DNA of 64,000 nucleotides from Synechococcus sp. CBW1108 (GCF_015840335.1 NZ_CP060395.1:434001-498000); one strand, 5' to 3'. Shown: positions 42,038 through 51,095, counted from the stretch's first letter. The notes: a model not told the origin generated them from the letters alone. A program made the numbers and translations.

Positions 42038-43150
42038 ATGATCCGCTCCCGCGCCGCCGTTGCCTGGGCCCCGGGCCAGCCCCTGGAGGTCACCGAGATC
42101 GATGTGGCCCCGCCCCATGCCGGTGAGGTGCTGCTACGGGTGGTGGCCACCGGCGTGTGTCACACCGACGCTTACACCCTTTCAGGCGCCGATCCCGAGG
42201 GCCTGTTCCCAGCCGTGCTGGGCCACGAGGGAGGCGCCATCGTGGTGGAGATCGGCCCCGGTGTCACCTCGGTCGCCGTGGGCGACCACGTGATCCCCCT
42301 GTACACGCCGGAGTGCGGCAGCTGCAAATTCTGCCGCTCTGGCAAGACCAACCTCTGCCAAGCGATCCGCACCACCCAGGGCCAGGGGGTGATGCCCGAT
42401 GGCACCAGCCGTTTGTTCAAAGACGGCCGGATGCTGCACCACTACATGGGCACCTCCACCTTTTCTGAGTACACCGTGCTGCCGGAGATCGCCGTGGCCA
42501 AGATCAACAAAGCGGCCCCCCTGGAGAAGCTGTGCCTGCTGGGTTGCGGCGTCACCACCGGCATCGGCGCCGTGCGGCACACCGCCAAGGTGGAACCCGG
42601 CAGCACTGTGGCTGTCTTCGGGCTGGGCGGCATTGGGCTGGCGGTGGTGATCGGCGCGGTGATGGCCGGCGCCGCGCGGATCATCGGCATCGATGTGAAC
42701 CCGGAGAAATTCGCCATCGCCCACCAGCTCGGCGCCACCGACTGCATCAATCCCCGCGAGTTCGACGCTCCGATCCAGCAGGTGATCCTCGAGCTCACCG
42801 AAGGCGGGGTGGATTACTCCTTTGAATGCATCGGCAACGTTGAGGTGATGCGCGCCGCCCTAGAGAGTTGCCACAAGGGCTGGGGCGAGTCGACGATCAT
42901 CGGCGTGGCTGGCGCCGGCGAGGAGATCAGCACCCGGCCCTTCCAGCTCGTCACCGGGCGAGTGTGGCGCGGCTCGGCCTTCGGAGGCGTGAAGGGCCGC
43001 AGCCAGCTGCCGGGATTTGTGGAGGAATTCCAACAGGGCCTGATTCCCCTCGACACCTTCATCACCCACACCATGGGGCTCGAGCAGATCAACCACGCCT
43101 TTGAGCTGATGCAGCAGGGCAAGAGCATCCGCTCAGTGATCCATTTCTGA
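42038..43150 (+). CDS. frmA: S-(hydroxymethyl)glutathione dehydrogenase (class III alcohol dehydrogenase)
   Basis: This protein oxidises the glutathione adduct of formaldehyde. It has 370 residues. Zinc ligands: catalytic Cys in [16 protein letters not shown], His in [14 protein letters not shown], and the distal structural set in [17 protein letters not shown]. The NAD fold is [20 protein letters not shown]. The end [10 protein letters not shown] is typical of AdhC/FrmA. It is a zinc enzyme within the zinc island. It is followed by frmB after 22 bp. Confidence 0.97.
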   Translation: MIRSRAAVAWAPGQPLEVTEIDVAPPHAGEVLLRVVATGVCHTDAYTLSGADPEGLFPAVLGHEGGAIVVEIGPGVTSVAVGDHVIPLYTPECGSCKFCRSGKTNLCQAIRTTQGQGVMPDGTSRLFKDGRMLHHYMGTSTFSEYTVLPEIAVAKINKAAPLEKLCLLGCGVTTGIGAVRHTAKVEPGSTVAVFGLGGIGLAVVIGAVMAGAARIIGIDVNPEKFAIAHQLGATDCINPREFDAPIQQVILELTEGGVDYSFECIGNVEVMRAALESCHKGWGESTIIGVAGAGEEISTRPFQLVTGRVWRGSAFGGVKGRSQLPGFVEEFQQGLIPLDTFITHTMGLEQINHAFELMQQGKSIRSVIHF

Positions 43151-43172
43151 GCCCCCGCTCTGCCTGATCGCC

Positions 43173-44036
43173 ATGCTCGAACTATTGGTCGAAAACCGCT
43201 GCTTTGCTGGCTTGCATCGCCGCTACCGCTTCCACTCCCGTGAGCTGGCAAGCGACACGGTGTTTGCTGTGTTCTTGCCGCCCCAAGCCCTCGAGGGGGC
43301 CCGGGTGCCGGTTCTTTACTGGCTCTCAGGCCTCACCTGCACAGACGAAAACGTCATGCAGAAGGCCGGCGCCCAGCGGCTGGCCGCCGAGTTGGGTCTG
43401 GCCCTGGTGGCGCCCGACACCAGCCCCCGCGGCGAAAAGGTTCCTTCTGATCCCGAAGGCAGCTGGGACTTCGGCCACGGCGCCGGCTTCTATGTGGATG
43501 CCAGCCAGGCGCCCTGGAGCCGGCACTACCGCATGCACAGCTACGTAACCGTGGAACTGCCGGAGCTGGTGGAGGCCCAGCTGCCGATCAACAACCGGCG
43601 CGGCATCAGCGGCCACTCCATGGGAGGCCACGGCGCCCTGGTGGGTGCCATGCGCCATCCAGGCCGTTACTCCTCTGTCTCTGCCTTGGCTCCGATCGCC
43701 AATCCCGCCCGCTGCCCGTGGGGCCAGAAGGCTTTCAGCTATCTGCTGGGCAGCGACCACCAAACCTGGCAGGCCTGGGACGCCAGCGCGCTGCTCACTG
43801 CCGGCCGGGGACCGGTGGGTCCAGATGGCCGGCCCCTGCCGCTGCTGGTGGACCAGGGCAGTGCCGATCCGTTCCTCGCCAGCGAGCTCCAACCCGAGGC
43901 CCTGGAAGCCGCCGCTACAGCCAGCGACCATCCCCTAACCCTGCGGCACCAGGCCGGCTATGACCACAGCTTTTTCTTCGTGTCCAGCTTCATTGACGAC
44001 CACCTGCGCCACCACGCCGCAGCCCTGCTGAGCTGA
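43173..44036 (+). CDS. frmB: S-formylglutathione hydrolase
   Basis: This protein hydrolyses S-formylglutathione to formate and glutathione. It has 287 residues. The alpha/beta-hydrolase nucleophile Ser lies in RGISGHSMGGHGALV (about residue 148), the acid in LLVDQGSADPFL (about 228) and the His in GYDHSFFFVSSF (about 263). The oxyanion segment is YWLSGLTCTDENVMQKAG. It completes the formaldehyde pathway with frmA. An esterase-D-type protein of this length is the usual partner. Confidence 0.96.
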   Translation: MLELLVENRCFAGLHRRYRFHSRELASDTVFAVFLPPQALEGARVPVLYWLSGLTCTDENVMQKAGAQRLAAELGLALVAPDTSPRGEKVPSDPEGSWDFGHGAGFYVDASQAPWSRHYRMHSYVTVELPELVEAQLPINNRRGISGHSMGGHGALVGAMRHPGRYSSVSALAPIANPARCPWGQKAFSYLLGSDHQTWQAWDASALLTAGRGPVGPDGRPLPLLVDQGSADPFLASELQPEALEAAATASDHPLTLRHQAGYDHSFFFVSSFIDDHLRHHAAALLS

Positions 44037-44057
44037 GAGCGGGTAGAAGACCGGCAG

Positions 44058-44072
44058 CGAGAACCATTATCG
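44058..44072. promoter_or_regulatory. Candidate Zur box upstream of znuA2
   Basis: CGAGAACCATTATCG shares GAGAA-N3-TTATC with the reverse of the box at 35425 and keeps the 7-1-7 dyad form. It lies 38 bp upstream of the znuA2 start. The operon would be znuA2 plus the SLH porin. Confidence 0.62.
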
Positions 44073-44109
44073 TTCCAGCATCCCTAGGCCTGGCTGCTCT
44101 GCGCCCGTG

Positions 44110-45126
44110 ATGCACCGATTCCACTCTCTCCACTGGACGGTCACCAGCGTTGCCCTGGCAGGGGCCCTGGCCTTGCAGGCCTGCCAGCCAGTCCGCCCCC
44201 CAGAGGTGATCGCCGCCGATGGCGTTCTTTGCGACATCACCCAACGCCTGGCCGCAGGCGATCTGCGGGTGAGCTGCCTATTGCAGCCGGGCGACGACCC
44301 CCATCAATTCCGGCTGACGCCCCAGCAGAGCCGGGAGCTCAGCCAGGCCCAGCTGGTGCTGATCAACGGCTACGGCCTCACCCCAGCCCTGGCCAGCGCG
44401 GACAAGCCGGGAACAAGCAAGACCAAAACCGTGGCCGTAGCCGAGCTGTCCGTACCCAACAGCCCCGTCCTGGAGGCAGAGCCACCGGCCGCCGATTCCC
44501 ACCAGCCCCACGAGCACCTCGATGCGGCAGGCCATGCGCATGGCGATCGGGATCCCCATGTGTGGCACGATCCCCAACAGGCGGCCGCCCTGGTGACGGA
44601 GGTAGCCCGCCAACTCAGCCAGCTCAAACCCGCTGCCCAGGAGCGCATCACCGCCCGGGCCAAGGCGATGACGGCAACGCTGCAGCAGCTCGACGCCTGG
44701 AACCGCAAACAACTGGCCACCATTCCCGCCGCCACGCCCCTGGCCACGGGCCACCGGGCCTTTGCCAGCCTGGCCCGGGCCTACGGACTGCAGGAGCTGG
44801 CGGTGGTGGATGCCACCAGCAGCAGCGCAAACCTGCGCCCCCAGGCGTTCCAGGCCGTGGTGGAGCGTTTGCGGCGCGAGCGGGTGCCGATGCTGTTCGC
44901 CGAACAGCTGCCGGCGGACAAGGCGCTGCAGCGGGTCAGCAGCCTCAGCGGTGTGCCCATCGCCGCCGAGCCGCTGGTGGCCGATGGCCTCGCACCGGAA
45001 CCTGGCGGCAACGGCAACCTGGTGGCCACCCTCACCGCCAACACCTGCCTGATCGTCAACGGCCTGGGCGGCCGCTGCGACCCATCCGGCGAGCAGGCCC
45101 TGAACCAGCGCTGGAAAGCCATCTAA
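44110..45126 (+). CDS. znuA: Zinc ABC transporter substrate-binding lipoprotein (ZnuA), copy 2
   Basis: This is a 338-residue protein from the ATG at 44110 (GTG at 44107 adds one residue). The signal ends in a lipobox, ALQAC. Ligand motifs are QPGDDPHQFRLTP, DPHVWHDPQQAAALV, LATGHRAFASLARAYG and VADGLAPE. A His-rich loop, DSHQPHEHLDAAGHAHGDRD, precedes the second ligand and is the classic zinc-collecting loop of ZnuA. A Cys pair (NTCLIVNGLGGRCD) near the end is also seen in copy 1. Confidence 0.93.
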   Translation: MHRFHSLHWTVTSVALAGALALQACQPVRPPEVIAADGVLCDITQRLAAGDLRVSCLLQPGDDPHQFRLTPQQSRELSQAQLVLINGYGLTPALASADKPGTSKTKTVAVAELSVPNSPVLEAEPPAADSHQPHEHLDAAGHAHGDRDPHVWHDPQQAAALVTEVARQLSQLKPAAQERITARAKAMTATLQQLDAWNRKQLATIPAATPLATGHRAFASLARAYGLQELAVVDATSSSANLRPQAFQAVVERLRRERVPMLFAEQLPADKALQRVSSLSGVPIAAEPLVADGLAPEPGGNGNLVATLTANTCLIVNGLGGRCDPSGEQALNQRWKAI

Positions 45127-45144
45127 ACAGAACCAATCCAATCA

Positions 45145-46659
45145 ATGGACATTCGCGCCTCATTGATAATCCCATCGACTGCCCTGGCGCTACTGGCGCC
45201 CCTGGTGGCCAGCGCCACCGAGGCCAATCTCGAGGCACTGCACCGCCATGCAATTCACCGCTATGCCGCTGCTCCCCCGGGCGCTGAACAGATCACCAGC
45301 ATCAGCGAGTTCACCGATCTGCGCCCCACCGACTGGGCCTATCAGGCCCTGACCAACCTGGTGGAGAAATACGGCTGCGTCGCCGGCTACCCGAATGGCA
45401 CCTTCAGAGGTGGCCAAGCCATGACCCGCTTCGAGGCCGCCGCCCTGCTCAACGCCTGTCTCGATCGGGTCACTGAAGTGACCGACACGCTCAAGGGCCT
45501 GATGGCCGAGTTCAAGCAGGAACTGGCCGTGCTCAAGGGCCGCACAGATGGCCTCGAAGCAAAAGCGGGCCAAATCGAGGCCAGCCAGTTCTCCACCACC
45601 ACCAAGCTCTCTGGCCTGGCCACCTTCATGGTGGGTGGGGTGAGCAACAATCCCGCCGGTGAGCGGGTCACGTTCAACTACGACCTGCAGCTCAACCTCG
45701 ACACCAGCTTCACCGGCAAGGATCTGCTGCGCACGGTGCTGCGGGCCGGCAACTTTGACACCACGCGCAACGCCTTCAACATCGGCCTGTCCACCCTGGA
45801 GATCGCCTTTCAGGAAGAGGGAGGCCCCGACGTGGTGGGCATCGACAAGATCTTTTACCAGTTCCCGCTTGGGCAGTCTCCGATCGGTGGCCAGTTCACC
45901 GCCACCCTCGGCGGCCGGGTGGGTCAGGAAGACATGCTCGCCCTCTGGCCCAGCGCCTACCCCAGCGACACCATCCTCAACGTGCTCACCCTCAACGGTG
46001 CACCGCTGGCCTACAACAAAAACCTCGGCCCCGGTTTTGGCCTCTGGTGGCAAGACAACGGCTGGAGCGTGAGCGCCAATTACGTGGCGGGCAATGGGGC
46101 CGATTCCTCCCAGGGCCTGTTCAGCAGCACGTCAGCAGGCACCAGCACCGTGCAGCTGGGCTACGGCCAGGAAAACTGGGGCATCGCGGCGATCTATTCC
46201 TATGTCGAGGCCGGTGTGGCTGTGCCCGGTGCCACCCCGTTCATCACCACCCAGATCGAGGAGAACGGCGTCAACACCAATGCCTTTGGCATCAGCGGCT
46301 TCTGGCAGCCGGCCGAGAGCGGCTGGCTGCCCTCGATCAGCGCTGGTTACGGCGTCAACGGCAGCTCCGGCTCAGACCTGCGCACCAGCCAGTCGTGGAT
46401 GGTGGGCCTGCAGTGGAACGATGTGCTGGCGGAGGGCAACAGCTTTGGCATGGGGGTGGGCCAACCCGCCTTTGCCACCGCTACCCGCAATGGGGCGGCC
46501 AGCGAATCCGGCGTGTGGGCTTGGGAGTGGTGGTACCAGTGGCAGGTCAGCGATTCCATCTCCGTGACCCCGGCAATCTTCGTGCTCAACAATCCGGGGG
46601 GGAATCAAGCAGGCGGCAACCAGGTCGGCGCCCTGATCAAAACCAGCTTCCGGTTCTGA
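45145..46659 (+). CDS. SLH-domain porin 2, in the znuA2 operon
   Basis: This is a 504-residue outer-membrane porin, 18 bp after znuA2 and so in the same operon. A signal peptide ends near ASATEA. The SLH domain is at about residues 51-105 (EFTDLRPTDWAYQALTNLVE, GYPNGTFRGGQAMTRFEAA). A coiled coil follows (LKGLMAEFKQELAVLKGRTD). The barrel, with DMLALWPSAYPSDTILNVLT and YNKNLGPGFGLWWQDNGWSV, ends GALIKTSFRF. Co-location with znuA2 behind a candidate Zur box suggests a porin for zinc entry; that role is inferred. Confidence 0.92.
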   Translation: MDIRASLIIPSTALALLAPLVASATEANLEALHRHAIHRYAAAPPGAEQITSISEFTDLRPTDWAYQALTNLVEKYGCVAGYPNGTFRGGQAMTRFEAAALLNACLDRVTEVTDTLKGLMAEFKQELAVLKGRTDGLEAKAGQIEASQFSTTTKLSGLATFMVGGVSNNPAGERVTFNYDLQLNLDTSFTGKDLLRTVLRAGNFDTTRNAFNIGLSTLEIAFQEEGGPDVVGIDKIFYQFPLGQSPIGGQFTATLGGRVGQEDMLALWPSAYPSDTILNVLTLNGAPLAYNKNLGPGFGLWWQDNGWSVSANYVAGNGADSSQGLFSSTSAGTSTVQLGYGQENWGIAAIYSYVEAGVAVPGATPFITTQIEENGVNTNAFGISGFWQPAESGWLPSISAGYGVNGSSGSDLRTSQSWMVGLQWNDVLAEGNSFGMGVGQPAFATATRNGAASESGVWAWEWWYQWQVSDSISVTPAIFVLNNPGGNQAGGNQVGALIKTSFRF

Positions 46660-46715
46660 GCCAGGGGCGATGGCGCCCTTCCTAGGGTCAACTCAATTCG
46701 GCAGCTCCCAACTCA

Positions 46716-47798
46716 ATGACCGCCAGCGCCAGCGAATCCAACGTGATGGCAGCAGCCCCCACAGGCCTGCCGGTAACCATCCTCACCGGCTTCCTGGGGG
46801 CGGGGAAAACCACCCTGCTCAACCACATCCTCAGCAACCAGCAGGGCCTGAAAACGGCCGTGCTGGTGAATGAATTTGGCGAGATCGGCATCGACAACGA
46901 CCTGATCGTCGCCACCGGTGAAGACATGGTCGAGCTGAGCAATGGCTGCATTTGCTGCTCGATCAACGGCGAGCTCCTCGAGGCCGTCTATCGAATCCTG
47001 GATCGCCCCGAGCCGGTCGACTATTTGGTGGTGGAGACCACCGGCCTGGCCGACCCCCTGCCGGTGGCCATGACCTTCCTGGGCAGCGACCTGCGCGATG
47101 CCACCAGGCTCGACTCGATCATCACCCTGGTGGATGCGGAAAACTTCAGCGCCGAGCTGCTGGAAGGAGAGGTGGCCCGAGCCCAGATCGTCTACAGCGA
47201 CATGCTGCTGCTCAACAAGTGCGACCTGGTGAGCGAAGAGCGCCTGAGCGCCCTGGAGACCCAGCTGCGTGAGCTCAAAACCGACGCCCGCATCCTCCGC
47301 TCGGTGAAGGGGGAGGTGCCCCTACCCCTGCTGCTGAGTGTGGGCCTGTTTGAAAGCGACAAGATCGTGGCCCAGCAGCTGTCCAGCCCCGAGCCGGAAG
47401 ACCACAGCGCCTGCGATCACGACCATGGCCACTGCGAGCACGAACATGAACACTCCCACGAGCACGCCGCCCATCCCGACCATGCCGCGATAGAGGGCTA
47501 CACCTCGCTGTCGTTTGCGGCCGACGGTCCCTTTGCCCTGCGCAAATTCCAGAACTTCCTCGACAATCAGCTGCCCGCCGAGGTGTTTCGCGCCAAGGGG
47601 ATCCTCTGGTTTAACGAGAGCGAGCGGCGGCACGTGTTCCACCTGGCCGGCAAGCGCTTCTCAATCGACGACTCCAACTGGCCCGACGCCACCCGCAAGA
47701 ACCAGATCGTGCTGATCGGCAAGAACCTCAACCACGACCAAATCCGCCGCCAGCTGCAGCTCTGCGTTGCCAAGAATGCCGGTAAGGGCTTCGCCTGA
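46716..47798 (+). CDS. COG0523 (CobW/ZNG1-type) metallochaperone GTPase
   Basis: This is a 360-residue G3E GTPase. Walker A is GFLGAGKTTLL (about residues 25-35), CxCC (GCICCSI, about 77-83), the Walker B region VVETTGLADP and the base motif LNKCD. A His-rich stretch at about residues 230-257 (HDHGHCEHEHEHSHEHAAHP) precedes a CobW_C domain. The His-rich insert and the zinc island around it make a zinc-delivery role (ZNG1 group) likely over cobalamin synthesis. It lies 56 bp after the porin. Confidence 0.93.
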   Translation: MTASASESNVMAAAPTGLPVTILTGFLGAGKTTLLNHILSNQQGLKTAVLVNEFGEIGIDNDLIVATGEDMVELSNGCICCSINGELLEAVYRILDRPEPVDYLVVETTGLADPLPVAMTFLGSDLRDATRLDSIITLVDAENFSAELLEGEVARAQIVYSDMLLLNKCDLVSEERLSALETQLRELKTDARILRSVKGEVPLPLLLSVGLFESDKIVAQQLSSPEPEDHSACDHDHGHCEHEHEHSHEHAAHPDHAAIEGYTSLSFAADGPFALRKFQNFLDNQLPAEVFRAKGILWFNESERRHVFHLAGKRFSIDDSNWPDATRKNQIVLIGKNLNHDQIRRQLQLCVAKNAGKGFA

Positions 47799-47847
47799 GC
47801 AGAAGCCGGCCAACCTGGCTAGGGTGCTGTTAGCAAATCTTGACGCT

Positions 47848-47991
47848 ATGGCTGAACTGATTCTCTGCTCTGGCGTACTTGCCCTCTTCGGTCTGGCCTT
47901 GTGGCTCACCACCGACTCCGATGACGACAACGGCGGCGGTGGCTTGATGCAGCCGGTTTTGGTGCCCGTGCCCGTGCGCCGCCACCACTAA
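47848..47991 (+). CDS. Small membrane protein
   Basis: This is a 47-residue protein from the ATG at 47848. One hydrophobic helix (LILCSGVLALFGLALWLTT) is followed by an acidic-glycine turn (DSDDDNGGGG) and a Pro/Val-rich basic tail (VLVPVPVRRHH). The layout suggests a single-pass protein. It lies 49 bp after the COG0523 gene. No family name is known to me, but its compact composition looks coding. Confidence 0.6.
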   Translation: MAELILCSGVLALFGLALWLTTDSDDDNGGGGLMQPVLVPVPVRRHH

Positions 47992-48007
47992 CCCTGGCTG
48001 AAACCTG

Positions 48008-48175
48008 CTAATCCTCCAGGAAAGCTGGATCAAACAGCAGGCCCATCTGTTGATCACAGCTCAGCAAGGCCGATCTCTTACGCAACAGGGACATCACCCG
48101 AGTCACCGTTGAACGGGTCGAGCCCACCAGTTCAGAGAGTCGCCGGTGGGAGAGGGCCAAGAAAAGCTGAAGCCA
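48008..48175 (-). pseudogene. C-terminal stump of a Crp/Fnr-family regulator
   Basis: The frame ends at TAG 48008-48010 and is bounded upstream by two TGA codons (48176-48181). It reads LALSHRRLSELVGSTRSTVT and RVMSLLRKRSALLSCDQQM, which is the recognition helix-turn-helix of Crp/Fnr/NtcA proteins. The cyclic-nucleotide-binding fold is absent. The fragment is 3' debris of a regulator gene just upstream of SLH porin 3. A full-length family member is at 53871-54467. Confidence 0.7.
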
Positions 48176-48316
48176 TCATCAAGAGGGCACACCACAGCAC
48201 GTGACTTTTGATACCTGGATTTGAATCAAGATCTTGCGCCTTGGCGGGCAGGATCCAATAGAAGAGAACCCAGTTGATTCCTTTGGGAATCCACTTACTT
48301 CTGTTGTGAGGAGTTC

Positions 48317-49888
48317 ATGAATCCGTTCCAGCGCATGCTGCTGGCACCAGCCGCCCTTGGCTTGGTGCTTCCTGCCGTGATCGCCCCTGAAACCGCAGCC
48401 GCGGCTGAATTGGGGTCGCCGAATGGCCGCGAGGCCATCAATGACTACATGGAGCAGCAGGAAATTGACGAGCTCAAGGCCTGGCGTTCCCGCAACCAGG
48501 TCACCAGCGTCAACCAGTTTGCCGATGTGCGCCCCACCGACTGGGCCTATCAGGCTCTCTCCAACTTGGTGGAGAAGTACGGCTGCGTGGCCGGCTATCC
48601 CAATGGCACCTATAAGGGCGGGCAGCCCATGAGCCGTTTTGAGGCGGCCGCCCTGCTCAACGCCTGCCTCGATCGGGTCACCGAGGTAACCGATGAGCTG
48701 CAACGGCTGATGGACGAGTTCAAAAAAGAACTCGCCGTGCTCAAAGGCCGCGTCGATGGCCTCGAGGCCAAGGTTGGCACCCTGGAGGCCCAGCAGTTCT
48801 CCACCACCACCAAGCTCAAAGGTGAGGTGAACTTTATCCTCGGTGGTGTGCCTGATTACGACGGCAATACCACCGGCAACCAAGACCGCACCACCTTCAA
48901 CTACGACCTCCGTCTCAACCTCGATACCAGCTTCACCGGTAAGGATCTGCTGAAAACTCGCCTGCGCTCCGCCAATTTCACCGCCGCCAGCCCCTTCAAC
49001 GCCGGCGACAGCCTCTTCAAACTAGATAAGGCCTCCAGCACCAATGCGGGTACCGGCGGCATCAATGGGCTCGACACCATCACCATCGATCGCCTCTATT
49101 ACCAGTTCCCGGTCGGCAAGCAGTTCACCCTTACCGCCGGCGCGCTAATGCGCAACACCGAAACCCTTGCCTTCATTCCCACCGCCTACCGCTCCCAGCT
49201 GCTCGACTTCTTCTCCGTTGCCGGCACACCGGGCGTGTACAACAAGGCAACCGGAGCTGGCTTTGGGGCGGTGTGGAAGCAATCCGTGGCCAAAGGTAAG
49301 GGCTTCTGGAATACCTCCGTCAACTTCATCGCCCAGGACGGAGAACTCTCCACATCCGGCATCTTTGACAGCGCGGGCAAGCTCAACACCACCGCCCAGC
49401 TCGGTTACAAGGGACCCAACTGGGGCGCTGCTGTTGCCTACCGCAACGGCACCACCGGCACCCGCACGATCAATGCCAACGGCACCGCCTTTAACTCGCT
49501 GGTGAATGACCAGATCTCCAACAACTTCTCCATCGCCGGCTTCTGGCAACCACCCAACACCGGAATAATCCCCTCCATCAGCGCCAGCTACGGCTTCACC
49601 GATATCAGCGGGGGAAGCGGTGGCGCGGCCAACTCCCAGTCCTGGTCGGTTGCGCTGCAGTGGGACGATGCCTTTGTCAAGGGTAATTCTGCCGGCATCG
49701 CCATCGGCCAGAACCCCAGTGCCGGCCCTGCCGTGGAGGATCCCCTCTCCCTGGAGCTGTTCTACAAGTTCCAGGTGACCGACAACATCTCGATCACTCC
49801 GGGGCTCTTCTACATCTCCAATAACTCCAACCAGGTCAACGACAAAGACCTCTGGGGAGGCGTGATCCTAACCCAGTTCCGCTTCTGA
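48317..49888 (+). CDS. SLH-domain porin 3, next to futA
   Basis: This is a 523-residue outer-membrane porin. A signal peptide ends near ETAAAAE. The SLH domain (about residues 60-115; FADVRPTDWAYQALSNLVEK, GYPNGTYKGGQPMSRFEAA) and coiled coil (DELQRLMDEFKKELAVLKGR) are almost the same as in porin 1. The barrel differs (LMRNTETLAFIPTAYRSQLL, FSVAGTPGVYNKATGAGFG) and ends GGVILTQFRF. It lies directly upstream of futA, with a stem-loop between. An iron-linked role is inferred from position only. Confidence 0.92.
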   Translation: MNPFQRMLLAPAALGLVLPAVIAPETAAAAELGSPNGREAINDYMEQQEIDELKAWRSRNQVTSVNQFADVRPTDWAYQALSNLVEKYGCVAGYPNGTYKGGQPMSRFEAAALLNACLDRVTEVTDELQRLMDEFKKELAVLKGRVDGLEAKVGTLEAQQFSTTTKLKGEVNFILGGVPDYDGNTTGNQDRTTFNYDLRLNLDTSFTGKDLLKTRLRSANFTAASPFNAGDSLFKLDKASSTNAGTGGINGLDTITIDRLYYQFPVGKQFTLTAGALMRNTETLAFIPTAYRSQLLDFFSVAGTPGVYNKATGAGFGAVWKQSVAKGKGFWNTSVNFIAQDGELSTSGIFDSAGKLNTTAQLGYKGPNWGAAVAYRNGTTGTRTINANGTAFNSLVNDQISNNFSIAGFWQPPNTGIIPSISASYGFTDISGGSGGAANSQSWSVALQWDDAFVKGNSAGIAIGQNPSAGPAVEDPLSLELFYKFQVTDNISITPGLFYISNNSNQVNDKDLWGGVILTQFRF

Positions 49889-49899
49889 TCATCAGCCCG

Positions 49900-49927
49900 C
49901 TTCGGCGTAGCAATTGTTACGCCGAAG
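49900..49927 (+). terminator. Strong stem-loop downstream of porin 3
   Basis: CTTCGGCGTA (49900-49909) and TACGCCGAAG (49918-49927) form a perfect 10-bp stem with an 8-nt loop, 12 bp after the porin stop. ACTCCCTTTG follows, without a clear T tract, so it may be a partial terminator or mRNA 3' stabiliser between porin 3 and futA. Confidence 0.55.
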
Positions 49928-50024
49928 ACTCCCTTTGATCACGCAGCTGCAGCCCAACAAATCCGTAGCTTGAAACCACTGCCTGCATCCCTTGCGTGCT
50001 TGGACGCCGATTTTCCATAACACC

Positions 50025-51071
50025 ATGAGACCCCTGTTTTTCCGCGATCTCAGCATTCCGATCGGCATGGGCGCCTTGGCAGCCACCACCCTGGCTAGCG
50101 CCATTGGTGTAGCTAGCCTCGCCCAGGCTGGGCCCAAAGACGTCAACGTCTACTCCGGGCGCCACTACAACACCGACAAACAGCTCTACGCCGAGTTCAC
50201 CCGTCGCACCGGCATCAGGGTCAATCTGCTGGAAGGAAAGGACGATGAATTGATCCAGCGTCTGCGCAGCGAAGGCAGCAAGAGCAAGGCCGACCTGCTG
50301 GTGCTGGTAGATGCCGCACGGGTCTACCGGGCCCAGGAGCTGGGCTTGTTCCAAACCATCCGCTCCGCCGAACTCAACAAGGACGTGCCTGCCAACCTGC
50401 GGGACCCGGCCGGCCGCTGGTTTGCGCTCACCCGCCGGGCACGGCCGGTGATGGTGAACCCAGCCCTGGTCAATCCCAAGTTGATCCGCACCTACGCCGA
50501 TCTCAGCCGCAGCGAACTCAAGGGCAAGCTCTGCCTGCGCAACCGGGCAAGTGTGTACAACCAATCACTCACAGCCGACGAACTGGTGCGGCGCGGCAAG
50601 CCAGCCACCCAGCAATGGATTAAGGGAATGGTGGCCAACGTCAAAGAGCCGCTGTTCACATCTGACACCCCGATGCTGCGCGCCGTCGGCCTGGGCCAAT
50701 GTGGGGCGGCGATCGCGAACCAGTACTACCTGGCCCGCATGTTGCGGGGTGACAATGGGGCTGATCGCGCAGCGGCCGCCAAGGTGAAGGTGGTGTGGCC
50801 CAATCCCACCCACATCAACATCACCGCCGGGGGTGTGACCAACAGCGCCAGAAACCCTGAAGGTGCACGCAAGCTGCTGGAATTCCTCGCCTCGCCCAGC
50901 TCCGGCGAGGGCTATGCCTCGGCCAACGACGAGTATCCGCTCAAAGGCTGGGGCAACAATCCCACCCTGAAGGCCTTCGGCACGTTCAAGGCGTCATCAG
51001 TCTCGATGGAGCAATTGGGGAGGCGCAACCGCGAGGCGGTGGAGCTGATGGCACAAGCTGGCTGGAAATAG
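50025..51071 (+). CDS. futA: Fe3+ ABC transporter substrate-binding protein
   Basis: This is a periplasmic ferric iron-binding protein, 348 residues from the ATG at 50025. The signal has a twin-arginine-like spacing but only one Arg (MRPLFFRDLSIPIG), ending near SLAQAG. The ligand Tyr cluster typical of FutA/FbpA is visible in VNVYSGRHYNTDKQLY (first), RASVYNQSLTAD, and GAAIANQYYLARML (the Tyr pair, about residue 235). The ending matches the family. It is followed by the permease gene after 24 bp. No ATPase (FutC) gene is in the window. Confidence 0.94.
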   Translation: MRPLFFRDLSIPIGMGALAATTLASAIGVASLAQAGPKDVNVYSGRHYNTDKQLYAEFTRRTGIRVNLLEGKDDELIQRLRSEGSKSKADLLVLVDAARVYRAQELGLFQTIRSAELNKDVPANLRDPAGRWFALTRRARPVMVNPALVNPKLIRTYADLSRSELKGKLCLRNRASVYNQSLTADELVRRGKPATQQWIKGMVANVKEPLFTSDTPMLRAVGLGQCGAAIANQYYLARMLRGDNGADRAAAAKVKVVWPNPTHINITAGGVTNSARNPEGARKLLEFLASPSSGEGYASANDEYPLKGWGNNPTLKAFGTFKASSVSMEQLGRRNREAVELMAQAGWK

Positions 51072-51095
51072 GGCCTGGAGGCGATTTCGATTTTG

